Shown: piece after piece, positions 34,627 to 43,586 of the stretch | Layout of the letters: every line of letters starts with the position of its first letter | Numbering within the stretch: position 1 is the first letter of the stretch | Origin: Kribbella voronezhensis | GTDB taxonomy: Bacteria > Actinomycetota > Actinomycetes > Propionibacteriales > Kribbellaceae | Length of the DNA: 64,000 bases | Direction of reading: 5' to 3' | Assembly: GCF_004365175.1 (NCBI RefSeq) | Contig: NZ_SOCE01000002.1 | Location: 1,116,001-1,180,000 of the forward strand | The notes under the pieces: model-generated | What the model was told of the DNA's origin: nothing | Database searches by the model: none | What the model saw: the letters and a program-made list of their open reading frames with translations, nothing else | Translations under genes and position numbers: made by a program

Positions 34627-35372
34627 AAACTTCCGCGTCGACCGGTGAGGTGCCCTCGGGCACGGCTGCTGTGGCCGGTCACCTGCGGGACGAGTCCACC
34701 AGGGACCGGGTCGCCCGGTCGATCCTGACCAACGGCCCGTCCAGCGCCGCGGTGCTCGCGGAGCGACTGAAGCTGACCCCCGCGGCGGTCCGCCGGCACC
34801 TGGACCACCTGCTCGAGGAGGGCCTCGCCGAGGCTCGCGAGGAGCGCGTCTACGGCCCCCGCGGCCGGGGCCGCCCCGCCAAGGTGTTCGTGCTGACCGA
34901 CTCCGGCCGGCACGCCTTCCACCAGGCGTACGACGACCTGGCGGCCACCGCGCTGCACTTCATCGCCGAAGCCGGCGGGGAAGCGGCAGTCACGGAGTTC
35001 GCCCGGCGCCGCGTGGCCGACGTGGAGACGAAGTACCGGCAGCTGCTCGAAGCGGCTCCGGAGGAGAAGAAGGCGGAGGTGCTCGCCCAGGCGCTCAGCG
35101 TCGACGGCTATGCCGCCTCCACCCTGCAAGCCGGTGCCGGCGAGCAGCTCTGCCAGCACCACTGCCCGGTCGCGCACGTGGCCGAGCAGTTCCCCCAGTT
35201 GTGCGAGGCCGAGACCGAGGTGTTCTCCCGCCTGCTCGGCAAGCACGTCCAGCGACTCGCCACCATCGCTCACGGTGACGGTGTCTGTACCACTCACATC
35301 CCTGGCGCTGCCACCAAAGCACAGCCAGTTACCTCTGTATCCGACAGCGAATCTGCGAGGACTGCACGATGA
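34623..35372 (+). CDS. sufR: Iron-sulfur cluster-sensing repressor SufR
   Basis: The 249-aa regulator has an N-terminal winged helix (ARSILTNGPSSAAVLAERL, VRRHLDHLLEEGLAEAREER) and a C-terminal cluster-binding region with QLCQHHCPVAHVAEQFPQLC, giving the conserved Cys triplet. In mycobacteria and cyanobacteria SufR with its cluster represses suf and releases when clusters are scarce. The GTG at 34623 lies inside the operator, and no ribosome site precedes it. The stop overlaps the sufB ATG by 4 nt, so repressor and machinery are co-transcribed. Confidence 0.94.
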   Translation: MKTSASTGEVPSGTAAVAGHLRDESTRDRVARSILTNGPSSAAVLAERLKLTPAAVRRHLDHLLEEGLAEAREERVYGPRGRGRPAKVFVLTDSGRHAFHQAYDDLAATALHFIAEAGGEAAVTEFARRRVADVETKYRQLLEAAPEEKKAEVLAQALSVDGYAASTLQAGAGEQLCQHHCPVAHVAEQFPQLCEAETEVFSRLLGKHVQRLATIAHGDGVCTTHIPGAATKAQPVTSVSDSESARTAR

Positions 35373-36781
35373 CGCAAACCGCTCACCCGGAGCTCGACGG
35401 GCTCGGCACGTACAAGTTCGGCTGGTCCGACAGCGACGCTGCCGGTTCCGTGGCCAAGCGCGGCCTCAGCGCGGAGGTGGTGCAAGGCATCTCGACGCTG
35501 AAGAGTGAGCCGGAGTGGATGCTCGACCTGCGGATGAAGGGCCTGAAGCTCTTCGACCGCAAGCCGATGCCGTCGTGGGGTGCGGACCTGTCCGGCATCG
35601 ACTTCGACAACATCAAGTACTTCGTCCGCTCGACCGAGAAGCAGGCCACCAGCTGGGAGGACCTGCCCGAGGACATCAAGAACACCTACGACAAGCTCGG
35701 CATCCCCGAGGCGGAGAAGCAGCGCCTCGTGGCCGGCGTCGCCGCGCAGTACGAGTCGGAGGTCGTCTACCACCAGATCCGCGAGGACCTGGAGGAGCAG
35801 GGCGTCATCTTCCTCGACACCGACACCGGCCTGCGCGAGCACCCGGAGCTGTTCAAGGAGTACTTCGGCTCGGTCATCCCGGTCGGCGACAACAAGTTCG
35901 CCGCGCTGAACACGGCGGTCTGGTCCGGCGGCTCGTTCATCTACGTCCCCAAGGGCGTCAAGGTGGACATCCCGCTGCAGGCCTACTTCCGGATCAACAC
36001 CGAGAACATGGGCCAGTTCGAGCGGACGCTGATCATCGTCGACGAGGACGCCTACGTCCACTACGTCGAGGGCTGCACCGCGCCGATCTACAAGTCGGAC
36101 TCGCTGCACTCCGCGGTGGTCGAGATCATCGTGAAGAAGGGTGCCCGCTGCCGCTACACGACGATCCAGAACTGGTCGAACAACGTCTACAACCTGGTCA
36201 CCAAGCGCGCCACCTGCGAGGAGGGCGCGACGATGGAGTGGATCGACGGCAACATCGGCTCCAAGGTGACGATGAAGTACCCGGCCGTGTACCTGATGGG
36301 CGAGCACGCCAAGGGCGAGACGCTGTCGATCGCGTTCGCCGGCGAGGGCCAGCACCAGGACGCCGGCTCGAAGATGGTGCACAACGCGCCGTACACGTCG
36401 AGCTCGATCATCTCCAAGTCCGTCGCCCGCGGTGGCGGCCGGACGTCGTACCGGGGTCTGGTCGAGGTCGCGCCGGGCAGCCACCACAGCAAGTCCACGG
36501 TGCGTTGTGACGCGCTGCTGATCGACACGATCAGCCGCTCCGACACCTACCCGTACGTCGACGTCCGCGAGGACGACGTGGCGATGGGGCACGAGGCGAC
36601 CGTGTCCAAGGTCAGCGACGACCAGCTCTTCTACCTGATGAGCCGGGGCATGGCCGAGGACGAGGCGATGGCGATGATCGTCCGCGGCTTCATCGAGCCG
36701 ATCGCCCGCGAGCTCCCGATGGAGTACGCGCTGGAACTCAACCGGCTCATCGAGCTGCAGATGGAAGGGGCCGTCGGCTGA
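35369..36781 (+). CDS. sufB: Fe-S cluster assembly protein SufB
   Basis: SufB is the scaffold subunit of the SufBCD complex. The 470-aa product has the family blocks LDLRMKGLKLFDRKPMP, GVIFLDTDTGLREHPEL, VEGCTAPIYKSDSLHSAVVE (sulfur-accepting Cys region) and a beta-helix core ending LNRLIELQMEGAVG. It overlaps sufR by 4 nt and sufD by 1 nt. Confidence 0.97.
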   Translation: MTQTAHPELDGLGTYKFGWSDSDAAGSVAKRGLSAEVVQGISTLKSEPEWMLDLRMKGLKLFDRKPMPSWGADLSGIDFDNIKYFVRSTEKQATSWEDLPEDIKNTYDKLGIPEAEKQRLVAGVAAQYESEVVYHQIREDLEEQGVIFLDTDTGLREHPELFKEYFGSVIPVGDNKFAALNTAVWSGGSFIYVPKGVKVDIPLQAYFRINTENMGQFERTLIIVDEDAYVHYVEGCTAPIYKSDSLHSAVVEIIVKKGARCRYTTIQNWSNNVYNLVTKRATCEEGATMEWIDGNIGSKVTMKYPAVYLMGEHAKGETLSIAFAGEGQHQDAGSKMVHNAPYTSSSIISKSVARGGGRTSYRGLVEVAPGSHHSKSTVRCDALLIDTISRSDTYPYVDVREDDVAMGHEATVSKVSDDQLFYLMSRGMAEDEAMAMIVRGFIEPIARELPMEYALELNRLIELQMEGAVG

Positions 36782-37971
36782 TGTCAGCCACCGAAACCCT
36801 GGTTGCCACCGGCAACCAGGGCCACTCCCACGGACCGGGCTCCCCGGTACCGTTGCAGGCGCGCAGCGAGCGGACCACGTCCTACGACGTGACCGACTTC
36901 CCGGTGCCGAACGGCCGCGAGGAAGAGTGGCGCTTCACGCCGGTCAAGGCTCTCAAGGCGCTGTTCGCCGACGAGGCCGGCACCGAGACCGCCAAGGTCG
37001 ACGCGCACGGGCCTGACGGGGTGGTGATCGAGACGATCGCCGCCGACGCCGTGAAGGCGCTGACCCCGCAGGACCGGATCGCCGCCGTCGCGTGGACGCA
37101 CGCCGCCGAGGCGCTGGCCGTGCGTATCCCGAACGACGCCGAGCTGACCGAGCCGGTGCACGTCAACGTCGCCTCGCTCGGCGGCCGCGGTTTCGGCCAC
37201 CTCGTGATCGAGGCCGGCCGGCACAGCCGCGGCACCGTGATCGTCGACCACACCGGCGCCGGTGAGTACGCCGCCAACGTGGAGATCGTCGTCGGCGACG
37301 GCGCCGACCTCCGGGTCGTGTCGATCCAGCAGGGCGACACCGAGTCGATCCACGTCGGCCAGCACGACGCCGTGGTCGGCCGCGACGCGAAGCTGAACCA
37401 CGTCGCCGTCACGCTCGGCGGCAAGATCGTCCGCCTGTCGACCAACGTCCGGTACGCCGGTCCCGGTGGCGACGCGGAGCTGCTCGGGGTGTACTTCGCC
37501 GAGTCCGGTCAGCACCACGAGAACCGGCTCTTCGTCGACCACGAGGCGATCAACTGCAAGAGCAACGTGCTCTACAAGGGTGCGCTCGCCGGTGACCACG
37601 CCCGCTCGGTGTGGATCGGCGACGTGCTGATCCGGGCCGCGGCCGAGGGCACCAACACCTTCGAGCTGAACCGGAACCTGGTCCTGACCGACGGGGCGCG
37701 CGCCGACTCGGTGCCGAACCTGGAGATCGAGACCGGCGAGATCGAGGGCGCCGGGCACGCTTCGGCGACCGGCCGGTTCGACGACGAGCAGCTGTTCTAC
37801 CTGCAGGCTCGCGGTATTCCCGAGGACGAGGCCCGTCGTCTGGTGGTGTCCGGGTTCTTCAACGACATCATCGGCCGGATCGGCGTACCGGAGGTGGCCG
37901 AGCACCTGCACGAGGTGATCGAGCAGAAGCTGGCCCGGACGGCGGCGCTGACCGAGGCGGCCAAGGCCTGA
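36781..37971 (+). CDS. sufD: Fe-S cluster assembly protein SufD
   Basis: The 396-aa protein pairs with SufB and SufC in the scaffold. It has the N-terminal helix region (NGREEEWRFTPVKALKALF) and a beta-helix core with the conserved HHENRLFVDHEAINCKSNVL and YLQARGIPEDEARRLVVSGF. A His-containing start segment (GNQGHSHGPG) precedes it. Its ATG overlaps the sufB stop by one base, as is usual. Confidence 0.96.
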   Translation: MSATETLVATGNQGHSHGPGSPVPLQARSERTTSYDVTDFPVPNGREEEWRFTPVKALKALFADEAGTETAKVDAHGPDGVVIETIAADAVKALTPQDRIAAVAWTHAAEALAVRIPNDAELTEPVHVNVASLGGRGFGHLVIEAGRHSRGTVIVDHTGAGEYAANVEIVVGDGADLRVVSIQQGDTESIHVGQHDAVVGRDAKLNHVAVTLGGKIVRLSTNVRYAGPGGDAELLGVYFAESGQHHENRLFVDHEAINCKSNVLYKGALAGDHARSVWIGDVLIRAAAEGTNTFELNRNLVLTDGARADSVPNLEIETGEIEGAGHASATGRFDDEQLFYLQARGIPEDEARRLVVSGFFNDIIGRIGVPEVAEHLHEVIEQKLARTAALTEAAKA

Positions 37972-37973
37972 TC

Positions 37974-38309
37974 ATGAGCGACACGTTCGAACGCGCCTGC
38001 GGGGTGGCCGATGTCCCCGACGAAGGGGTCATCGCCACCGAGGTCGGCGGTGTCGAGGTGGCCGTCGTGAAGAGCGAGGGCCAGTACTTCGCCGTCCGCG
38101 ACGAGTGCTCGCACGCGCAGATCCAGCTGTCCGAGGGCGACGTCGGCAACTGCGAGATCGAGTGCTGGCTGCACGGCTCCCGGTTCGACCTGCGCACCGG
38201 CGAGCCGACCAGCCTGCCGGCGTACGACCCCGTCCCGGTCTATCCGGTCCGGGTGGACGGCGAGGACCTGCTGGTCGACGTCAAGAACCCCCTGAATCAA
38301 GCTTCCTAA
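37974..38309 (+). CDS. Rieske-type ferredoxin within the suf operon
   Basis: The 111-aa protein has Rieske cluster motifs CSHAQI (Cys-x-His) and CWLHGSRFD (Cys-x2-His), like the ferredoxin subunits of non-heme oxygenases. It has no signal peptide, so it is cytosolic. It starts 2 bp after sufD and precedes sufC by 22 bp. Its position in the actinobacterial suf operon is conserved. It may supply electrons for cluster building or be an early client; this is inference. Confidence 0.92.
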   Translation: MSDTFERACGVADVPDEGVIATEVGGVEVAVVKSEGQYFAVRDECSHAQIQLSEGDVGNCEIECWLHGSRFDLRTGEPTSLPAYDPVPVYPVRVDGEDLLVDVKNPLNQAS

Positions 38310-38331
38310 CGACGGAGATAGAAGAAAACCC

Positions 38332-39096
38332 ATGGCGACACTCGAGATCCGCGACCTGCACGTGTCGGTCGACACCGAGAACGGCCCGAAGGAGATCCTG
38401 CGCGGCGTCGACCTGACCATCGCCGGTGGTCAGACGCACGCGATCATGGGCCCGAACGGTTCCGGCAAGTCCACGCTGGCGTACTCGATCGCCGGCCACC
38501 CGAAGTACAACGTCACCAGCGGCACCGTGACGCTGGACGGCGAGGACGTGCTCGCCATGTCCGTCGACGAGCGCGCCCGGGCCGGCCTGTTCCTGGCCAT
38601 GCAGTACCCGGTCGAGGTGCCCGGTGTGTCCGTGTCGAACTTCCTCCGGACCGCCAAGACCGCCATCGACGGCGAGGCGCCGAAGCTGCGGACCTGGGTC
38701 AAGGACGTCAACAAGGCGCTCGCCGACCTGGACATGGACGCCGACTTCGGCACCCGGAACGTGAACGAGGGCTTCTCCGGTGGTGAGAAGAAGCGGCACG
38801 AGATCGTCCAGCTGGAACTGCTCGACCCGAAGATCGCGATCCTCGACGAGACCGACTCCGGCCTCGACATCGACGCGCTGAAGGTCGTCTCGACCGGCGT
38901 CAACCGGTTCGCCGAGAAGGGTGACAAGGGCGTTCTGCTGATCACCCACTACACCCGGATCCTGCGCTACATCAAGCCGGACTTCGTGCACGTGTTCGTC
39001 GACGGCAAGGTCGCCGAGGAGGGCGGCCCGGAGCTGGCCGACGAGCTCGAGGCCAACGGCTACGAGCGCTTCCTGAAGACAGGCGCGAAGGCATGA
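38332..39096 (+). CDS. sufC: Fe-S cluster assembly ATPase SufC
   Basis: SufC is the ABC-type ATPase of SufBCD. The 254-aa product shows Walker A GPNGSGKSTLAYSIAG (near residue 39), the signature FSGGEKKRHEIVQ (near 147) and Walker B LDPKIAILDETDSGLDID. The SufC-specific Q-loop region (AMQYPVEVPGVSVSNFL) is present. It overlaps sufS by 4 nt. Confidence 0.97.
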   Translation: MATLEIRDLHVSVDTENGPKEILRGVDLTIAGGQTHAIMGPNGSGKSTLAYSIAGHPKYNVTSGTVTLDGEDVLAMSVDERARAGLFLAMQYPVEVPGVSVSNFLRTAKTAIDGEAPKLRTWVKDVNKALADLDMDADFGTRNVNEGFSGGEKKRHEIVQLELLDPKIAILDETDSGLDIDALKVVSTGVNRFAEKGDKGVLLITHYTRILRYIKPDFVHVFVDGKVAEEGGPELADELEANGYERFLKTGAKA

Positions 39097-40349
39097 CGGA
39101 CGCCCGGACCTTCAGCAGTCCGCTGGACCTGCAATCGGTCCGGGCGGACTTCCCCATCCTGTCGCGGGTGCTGGCGAACGACTTCCCGCTGGTCTACCTG
39201 GACTCGGCGAACTCCTCGCAGAAGCCTGCGCAGGTGGTCAAGGCGATCGAGGACCACTACCTGGTCCACAACGCCAACGTGGCGCGCGCGATGCACCAGC
39301 TCGGTGCCGAGGCGACCGCGGCGTACGAAGGCGGCCGGGACAAGGTCGCGGCCTTCATCGGTGCGACCAACCGCGACGAGATCGTCTTCACCAAGAACGC
39401 CTCCGAAGCGCTCAACCTCGCCGCGTACACCCTCGGTGCCTCGCTCGAGCCGGGCGACGAAGTGGTGATCTCCGAGATGGAGCACCACAGCAACATCGTC
39501 CCGTGGCAGCTCGCCTGCGAGCGGACCGGCGCGACGCTGCGCTGGTTCGGCGTCACCGACGAGGGCCGGCTGGACCTCAGCAACATCGAGGAACTGATCA
39601 ACGAGCGCACGAAGATCGTCTCGCTGACCTGGGTCTCGAATGCGCTCGGCACGATCAACCCGATCACCTCGATCGCCGAGAAGGCGCATGCTGTGGGTGC
39701 GCTCATGGTCGTCGACGCCTCGCAGGCCGTGCCGCAGTTCCCGGTGGACGTTTCGACGCTGGGCGCCGACCTGCTCGCCTTCACCGGGCACAAGACGGTC
39801 GGCCCGACCGGTATCGGCGTGCTCTGGGGCCGGTACGACCTGCTTGCCTCGCTGCCGCCGTTCCTCGGTGGGGGAGAGATGATCGAGGTCGTCCGGATGA
39901 CCGGTTCGACGTACGCGCCGCCACCGGCCCGGTTCGAAGCCGGTACGCCGCCGATCGCGCAGTCCGTCGGTCTCGGTGCCGCCCTGGACTACCTGGCCGG
40001 CATCGGGATGGACAAGATCGCGGCGCACGAGCAAGCGATCACGGCGTACGCGCTGGAAGGGTTGCAGACGGTGCCGGGACTGAAGATTCTCGGGCCGACC
40101 GACAGCGTCGACCGGGGCGGAGCGATCAGCTTCGAGCTGGACGGCGTTCACCCACATGACGTCTCGACGGTGCTGGACACCCGCGGCATCGCAGTACGGG
40201 CCGGGCACCACTGCGCGCGGCCGGTGCACGAGCGGTTCGGAATGCAATCGTCGACCAGAGCGTCTTTCTACCTGTACACGACACCCGAGGAGATCGACGC
40301 GCTCGTCGACGGCCTCGGATTCGTCCGGTCATTCTTCAAGGTGGACTGA
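39093..40349 (+). CDS. sufS: Group II cysteine desulfurase SufS
   Basis: SufS takes sulfur from cysteine and passes it to SufU. The 418-aa PLP enzyme has the Schiff-base lysine in LLAFTGHKTVGPTGIGVLWG (near residue 231) and the catalytic Cys in VRAGHHCARPVHERFG (near 373). It starts 4 nt inside the sufC end. sufU begins one base after its stop. Confidence 0.97.
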   Translation: MTDARTFSSPLDLQSVRADFPILSRVLANDFPLVYLDSANSSQKPAQVVKAIEDHYLVHNANVARAMHQLGAEATAAYEGGRDKVAAFIGATNRDEIVFTKNASEALNLAAYTLGASLEPGDEVVISEMEHHSNIVPWQLACERTGATLRWFGVTDEGRLDLSNIEELINERTKIVSLTWVSNALGTINPITSIAEKAHAVGALMVVDASQAVPQFPVDVSTLGADLLAFTGHKTVGPTGIGVLWGRYDLLASLPPFLGGGEMIEVVRMTGSTYAPPPARFEAGTPPIAQSVGLGAALDYLAGIGMDKIAAHEQAITAYALEGLQTVPGLKILGPTDSVDRGGAISFELDGVHPHDVSTVLDTRGIAVRAGHHCARPVHERFGMQSSTRASFYLYTTPEEIDALVDGLGFVRSFFKVD

Positions 40350-40350
40350 T

Positions 40351-40809
40351 ATGCAGCTCGACAGCCTTTACCAGGAGATCATCCTGGATCACTACCGCAG
40401 CCCGCACCACGCGGGGCTCGCGGACCCGTACGACGTGGAGGTGCACCACGTGAACCCGTCCTGCGGGGACGAGGTCACCCTCCGGGTCGAGCTCGACGGC
40501 GACGTCGTGACCGGCGTGACGCACCAGAGCGTCGGCTGCTCGATCAGCCAGGCGGCGACGTCGGTGATGAGCGACCTGGTCATCGGCAAGCAGGTCATCG
40601 AGGGGATGGCGACCTACGAGAAGTTCCTGGAACTGATGCAGGGTCGTGGGAATGTGGAACCCGACGAAGAGGTTCTGGAAGACGGCGTCGCCTTCGCGGG
40701 TGTCGCGCAGTTCCCGGCTCGGGTGAAGTGTGCGCTGCTGGGCTGGTCGGCCTGGCGCGACGCGACCGCCCAGGCACTCGCGAAGAAAGAAGGAGCAACC
40801 AATGTCTGA
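40351..40809 (+). CDS. sufU: Zinc-dependent sulfurtransferase SufU
   Basis: SufU accepts persulfide sulfur from SufS in Gram-positive bacteria. The 152-aa protein keeps the zinc ligands in NPSCGDEV, VGCSISQAATSVM and RVKCALLGW, and starts MQLDSLYQEIILDHYRSPHH. It overlaps sufT by 8 nt. Confidence 0.95.
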   Translation: MQLDSLYQEIILDHYRSPHHAGLADPYDVEVHHVNPSCGDEVTLRVELDGDVVTGVTHQSVGCSISQAATSVMSDLVIGKQVIEGMATYEKFLELMQGRGNVEPDEEVLEDGVAFAGVAQFPARVKCALLGWSAWRDATAQALAKKEGATNV

Positions 40810-41185
40810 CCAGACCGACGAGAAGATCGAGCTGCCCGAGGTCGACCTCGAAGCCGCTGGCAAGCCGGCTGGCTCGACTGTTGCGGTGGAAGACGTCACC
40901 GAGGCGTTGAAGGACGTCGTGGACCCCGAGCTGGGGATCAACGTCGTCGACCTGGGCCTGATCTACGGCGTGACCGTGGACGACACCACCACCGCGATCA
41001 TCGACATGACGCTGACGTCCGCGGCCTGCCCGCTGACCGACGTGATCGAGGACCAGACCCGGATGGCGCTCGACGGCCTCGTCAACGACTTCCGGATCAA
41101 CTGGGTCTGGATGCCGCCGTGGGGTCCCGAGAAGATCACCGACGACGGCCGCGACCAGCTGCGCGCGCTCGGCTTCAACGTCTGA
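40802..41185 (+). CDS. sufT: SufT/MIP18 family Fe-S assembly factor
   Basis: The 127-aa protein is a DUF59 (MIP18) domain: DVTEALKDVVDPELGINVVD, then LTSAACPLTDVIED with the conserved Cys and WMPPWGPEKITDDGRDQLR. Such proteins mature Fe-S clients. The first ~25 residues are an acidic lead. It is the last gene of the suf operon, with a terminator 18 bp later. Confidence 0.94.
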   Translation: MSDQTDEKIELPEVDLEAAGKPAGSTVAVEDVTEALKDVVDPELGINVVDLGLIYGVTVDDTTTAIIDMTLTSAACPLTDVIEDQTRMALDGLVNDFRINWVWMPPWGPEKITDDGRDQLRALGFNV

Positions 41186-41203
41186 TTTCTCCAGTACTGC
41201 GGT

Positions 41204-41227
41204 AGCCCGGGTCAGGTGGCCCGGGCT
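41204..41227 (+). terminator. Intrinsic terminator after sufT
   Basis: An 8-bp GC stem (agcccggg / cccgggct) with an 8-nt loop is followed by ttc. It closes the suf operon. Confidence 0.75.
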
Positions 41228-41246
41228 TTCGCATGTCCGGATGCAC

Positions 41247-41252
41247 TAGCGT
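41247..41252 (+). promoter_or_regulatory. Candidate -10 element for leaderless acVLRF1 gene
   Basis: TAGCGT ends 7 nt before the GTG, with no ribosome site. Confidence 0.5.
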
Positions 41253-41259
41253 CGGTGCG

Positions 41260-41886
41260 GTGACCCGCATCCTCTCCGTCGGCCCGAACCGCCTCGAGCG
41301 CTGGCTGGCCGGTTTCAGCGAGCGCCACGGGCCGACGTCGTACGACGTGACTCCGCTCCGGGTGACCGCGTCGGCCGAGGACGGGGCGGTCGCCGAGATC
41401 GAGGTGCCGTTCGGCCCGTTGTCCGAACTCACGCCGGCCGGGTTGGTGGCGCACGTGCTGGCGGATCGTCGGCTCGGGCTGCTGCTGGTACGGCGAGGTG
41501 GGTACGGCGCGGGCGTCTTCGCCGGGGGAGTGCTGGAGTCCTCGAAGGTCGGGTCGCGGCATGTGCAGGGGACGACGAAGGCGGGCGGTTGGTCGCAGCA
41601 GCGGTTCGCCCGCCGCCGGGACAACCAGGCGCGCGAGGCATTCGCGGCGGCCACCGAAGTCGCAGTACGAATCCTCGCGCCCGCGAAACTCGACGTACTG
41701 GTTTGCGGCGGTGACCGTAAAGCTGTCGACACAGTTCTCGAGGATCCACGGCTGAAAGCGCTCGTCCCGTTGGTTCGGCCGCCTTTCTTGGGTGTGGCGG
41801 ATCCCAAACAAAAGGTTCTGGAACAAGCCGGCCTCGACGCTCGAGCCGTCCGAATCCACCTCATCGAACCGGACCCGACTTCCTGA
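41260..41886 (+). CDS. acVLRF1 family peptidyl-tRNA hydrolase-like protein
   Basis: The 208-aa product carries the VLRF1/eRF1-like signature GSRHVQGTTKAGGWSQQRFARRRD in its middle (about residues 101-124), where GWSQQ matches the Gln-bearing catalytic loop of Vms1-type release factors. A second conserved stretch is DVLVCGGDRKAVDTVL. Vms1 frees nascent chains from stalled ribosomes, and acVLRF1 is its predicted actinobacterial counterpart. GTG at 41260 is supported by the leaderless -10 hexamer. It lies alone just after the suf operon terminator. Confidence 0.85.
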   Translation: MTRILSVGPNRLERWLAGFSERHGPTSYDVTPLRVTASAEDGAVAEIEVPFGPLSELTPAGLVAHVLADRRLGLLLVRRGGYGAGVFAGGVLESSKVGSRHVQGTTKAGGWSQQRFARRRDNQAREAFAAATEVAVRILAPAKLDVLVCGGDRKAVDTVLEDPRLKALVPLVRPPFLGVADPKQKVLEQAGLDARAVRIHLIEPDPTS

Positions 41887-42122
41887 ACAGGCCCTAACTC
41901 CGCGAGCGCGGCGGTGTGGCGCGGGTTGTGCGGGTGTTACCGCGAAGTACTGTCGGAAGTACGGACATTTGTTGCCGTCGGCGACTCTGCCGAGAACGGC
42001 CCCGCGCATTCTTGGAAAGCTGCCGAATCAGGGAGCCGGATCGTGAGGGAACCGTTGTCGTCAGTGGCCCGTCGATAGGAAAGACTGTCCGTCCTGAGGG
42101 TTCTGTCGAGTGGGAGGGTCAA

Positions 42123-43286
42123 GTGACCGCGTTCCTCGTAGTGCTGGCATTGGTCGCCTTATTGGTGGTCGTCACACTGATCAAGTCAGTCCGGGTCGTG
42201 CAACAGCAGACCGTCGGTATCGTGGAACGGTTCGGGAAGTTCAAGGTCGGCTTGCAGCCCGGCCTGAACCTGCTGACTCCGTTCGTCGACAAGGTGCGCT
42301 ACACGATCGACATGCGCGAGCAGGTCGTCGCGTTCCCGCCGCAGGGCGTCATCACCGAGGACAACCTGATGGTGTCGATCGACTCCGTCATCTACTTCCA
42401 GGTGAACGACCCGGTCCGGGCGACGTACGAGATCTCGAACTACATCCAGGCGATCGAGCAGCTGACCATGACCACGCTGCGAAACATCATCGGTGGCATG
42501 GACCTGGAGCAGACGCTGACCAGCCGCGAGGAGATCAACGAGAAGCTCCGCTACGTGCTGGACGAGGCGACCGGCAAGTGGGGCATCCGGGTCAACCGGG
42601 TGGAGCTGCGCTCGATCGACCCGCCGCCCTCCATCCAGGACTCGATGGAGAAGCAGATGCGCGCCGACCGTGACAAGCGCGCCGCGATCCTGACGGCCGA
42701 GGGTATGCGGCAGTCCGCCGTCCTGTCGGCCGAAGGTCAGAAGCAGTCCGCGATCCTCACCGCGCAAGGTGACCGCGAGTCCCGCATCCTGCGCGCGCAG
42801 GCCGAGCGGGAAGCCCGGATCCTGAAGGCGCAGGGTGAGGCGCAGGCCATCACCACCGTGTTCAACGCGATCCACGCCGGCAAGCCGGACCAGGGTCTGC
42901 TGGCGTACCAGTACCTGCAGATGCTCCCGTCGATCGCCCAGGGCGACTCGAACAAGCTGTGGATCATCCCCAGCGAGATCGGCAAGGCGATGGAGGGCCT
43001 CGGCAGCGCCGTCGGCCAGATCGCCGGCATCACCCAGAAGGCCGAGGGCCCGTTCCCGGAGCCGGACCTGGGCGACTCGCACGCGGTCGAGGTCGACAGC
43101 GGCGGCGGTTCGTCGGTGACGCCCGACGCCGCGGTGGCCGAGGCAGACAACGCAGTACAGGAAGCGATCGCCGCAGCGCAGAACGCGGCCGTCAGCTCAC
43201 GCAGCCAGGCGGCTGCGCCCCCGGCGGTCACCTCAGCTCCCGAGCAGACCGCGCCGGTGCAGGACGGTCCCACGCAGGAGCGCTGA
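42123..43286 (+). CDS. SPFH/band 7 (stomatin-like) membrane protein
   Basis: GTG at 42123 follows gggaggg and gives 387 aa. An N-terminal membrane helix (VTAFLVVLALVALLVVVTLI) precedes the band 7 domain (QQTVGIVERFGKFKVGLQPG; VDKVRYTIDMREQVVAFPPQ). A charged coiled coil with repeated Ile-Leu-x-Ala-x-Gly units follows (about residues 180-240; AILTAEGMRQSAV, SAILTAQGDRESR), then an Ala/Ser/Pro tail. Such proteins form oligomeric membrane platforms and affect protease access and membrane order. An NfeD partner is not adjacent. Upstream in-frame codons lack a ribosome site. Confidence 0.93.
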   Translation: MTAFLVVLALVALLVVVTLIKSVRVVQQQTVGIVERFGKFKVGLQPGLNLLTPFVDKVRYTIDMREQVVAFPPQGVITEDNLMVSIDSVIYFQVNDPVRATYEISNYIQAIEQLTMTTLRNIIGGMDLEQTLTSREEINEKLRYVLDEATGKWGIRVNRVELRSIDPPPSIQDSMEKQMRADRDKRAAILTAEGMRQSAVLSAEGQKQSAILTAQGDRESRILRAQAEREARILKAQGEAQAITTVFNAIHAGKPDQGLLAYQYLQMLPSIAQGDSNKLWIIPSEIGKAMEGLGSAVGQIAGITQKAEGPFPEPDLGDSHAVEVDSGGGSSVTPDAAVAEADNAVQEAIAAAQNAAVSSRSQAAAPPAVTSAPEQTAPVQDGPTQER

Positions 43287-43305
43287 CAACCAGTACGACG
43301 TACGC

Positions 43306-43339
43306 CACGCGGCCCAGCTCTGATGAGCTGGGCCGCGTG
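43306..43339 (+). terminator. Intrinsic terminator after the SPFH gene
   Basis: A perfect 15-bp stem (cacgcggcccagctc and its complement) has a 4-nt TGAT loop. Confidence 0.85.
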
Positions 43340-43379
43340 CTGTTCACCCACAACCCGCAGCCGGCGCCTGGCGGACCTG

Positions 43380-43475
43380 CAGCCCATCAGTGTGGGGGGC
43401 TTGAGCCAATGGGCTGGGCGAGGTGCGCTCAGTCGAGGGGTCCGTGCGGCTGCCGACGCGACTACTGATGGGCTG
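43380..43475. repeat. Spaced inverted repeat upstream of the TSUP permease gene
   Basis: The 12-bp sequence cagcccatcagt (43380-43391) recurs inverted as actgatgggctg (43464-43475). A third partial arm, caatgggctggg, lies near 43407. The rest of the 300-bp gap between the SPFH and TSUP genes shows no gene. Confidence 0.5.
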
Positions 43476-43571
43476 GCGGTCCGCGACACCGGGGAAGCCG
43501 CGGGCGTGTGATGTTCGCGGCACTCGGGCGTTCACGGGTCGGACCGGCGAGCGCGTGCCGTGTCAGGTGCG

Positions 43572-43577
43572 TAGAGT
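43572..43577 (+). promoter_or_regulatory. Candidate -10 element for the TSUP permease gene
   Basis: TAGAGT ends 9 nt before the ATG with no ribosome site. The spacing is slightly longer than in the other leaderless candidates. Confidence 0.35.
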
Positions 43578-43586
43578 CTGGCAGCG

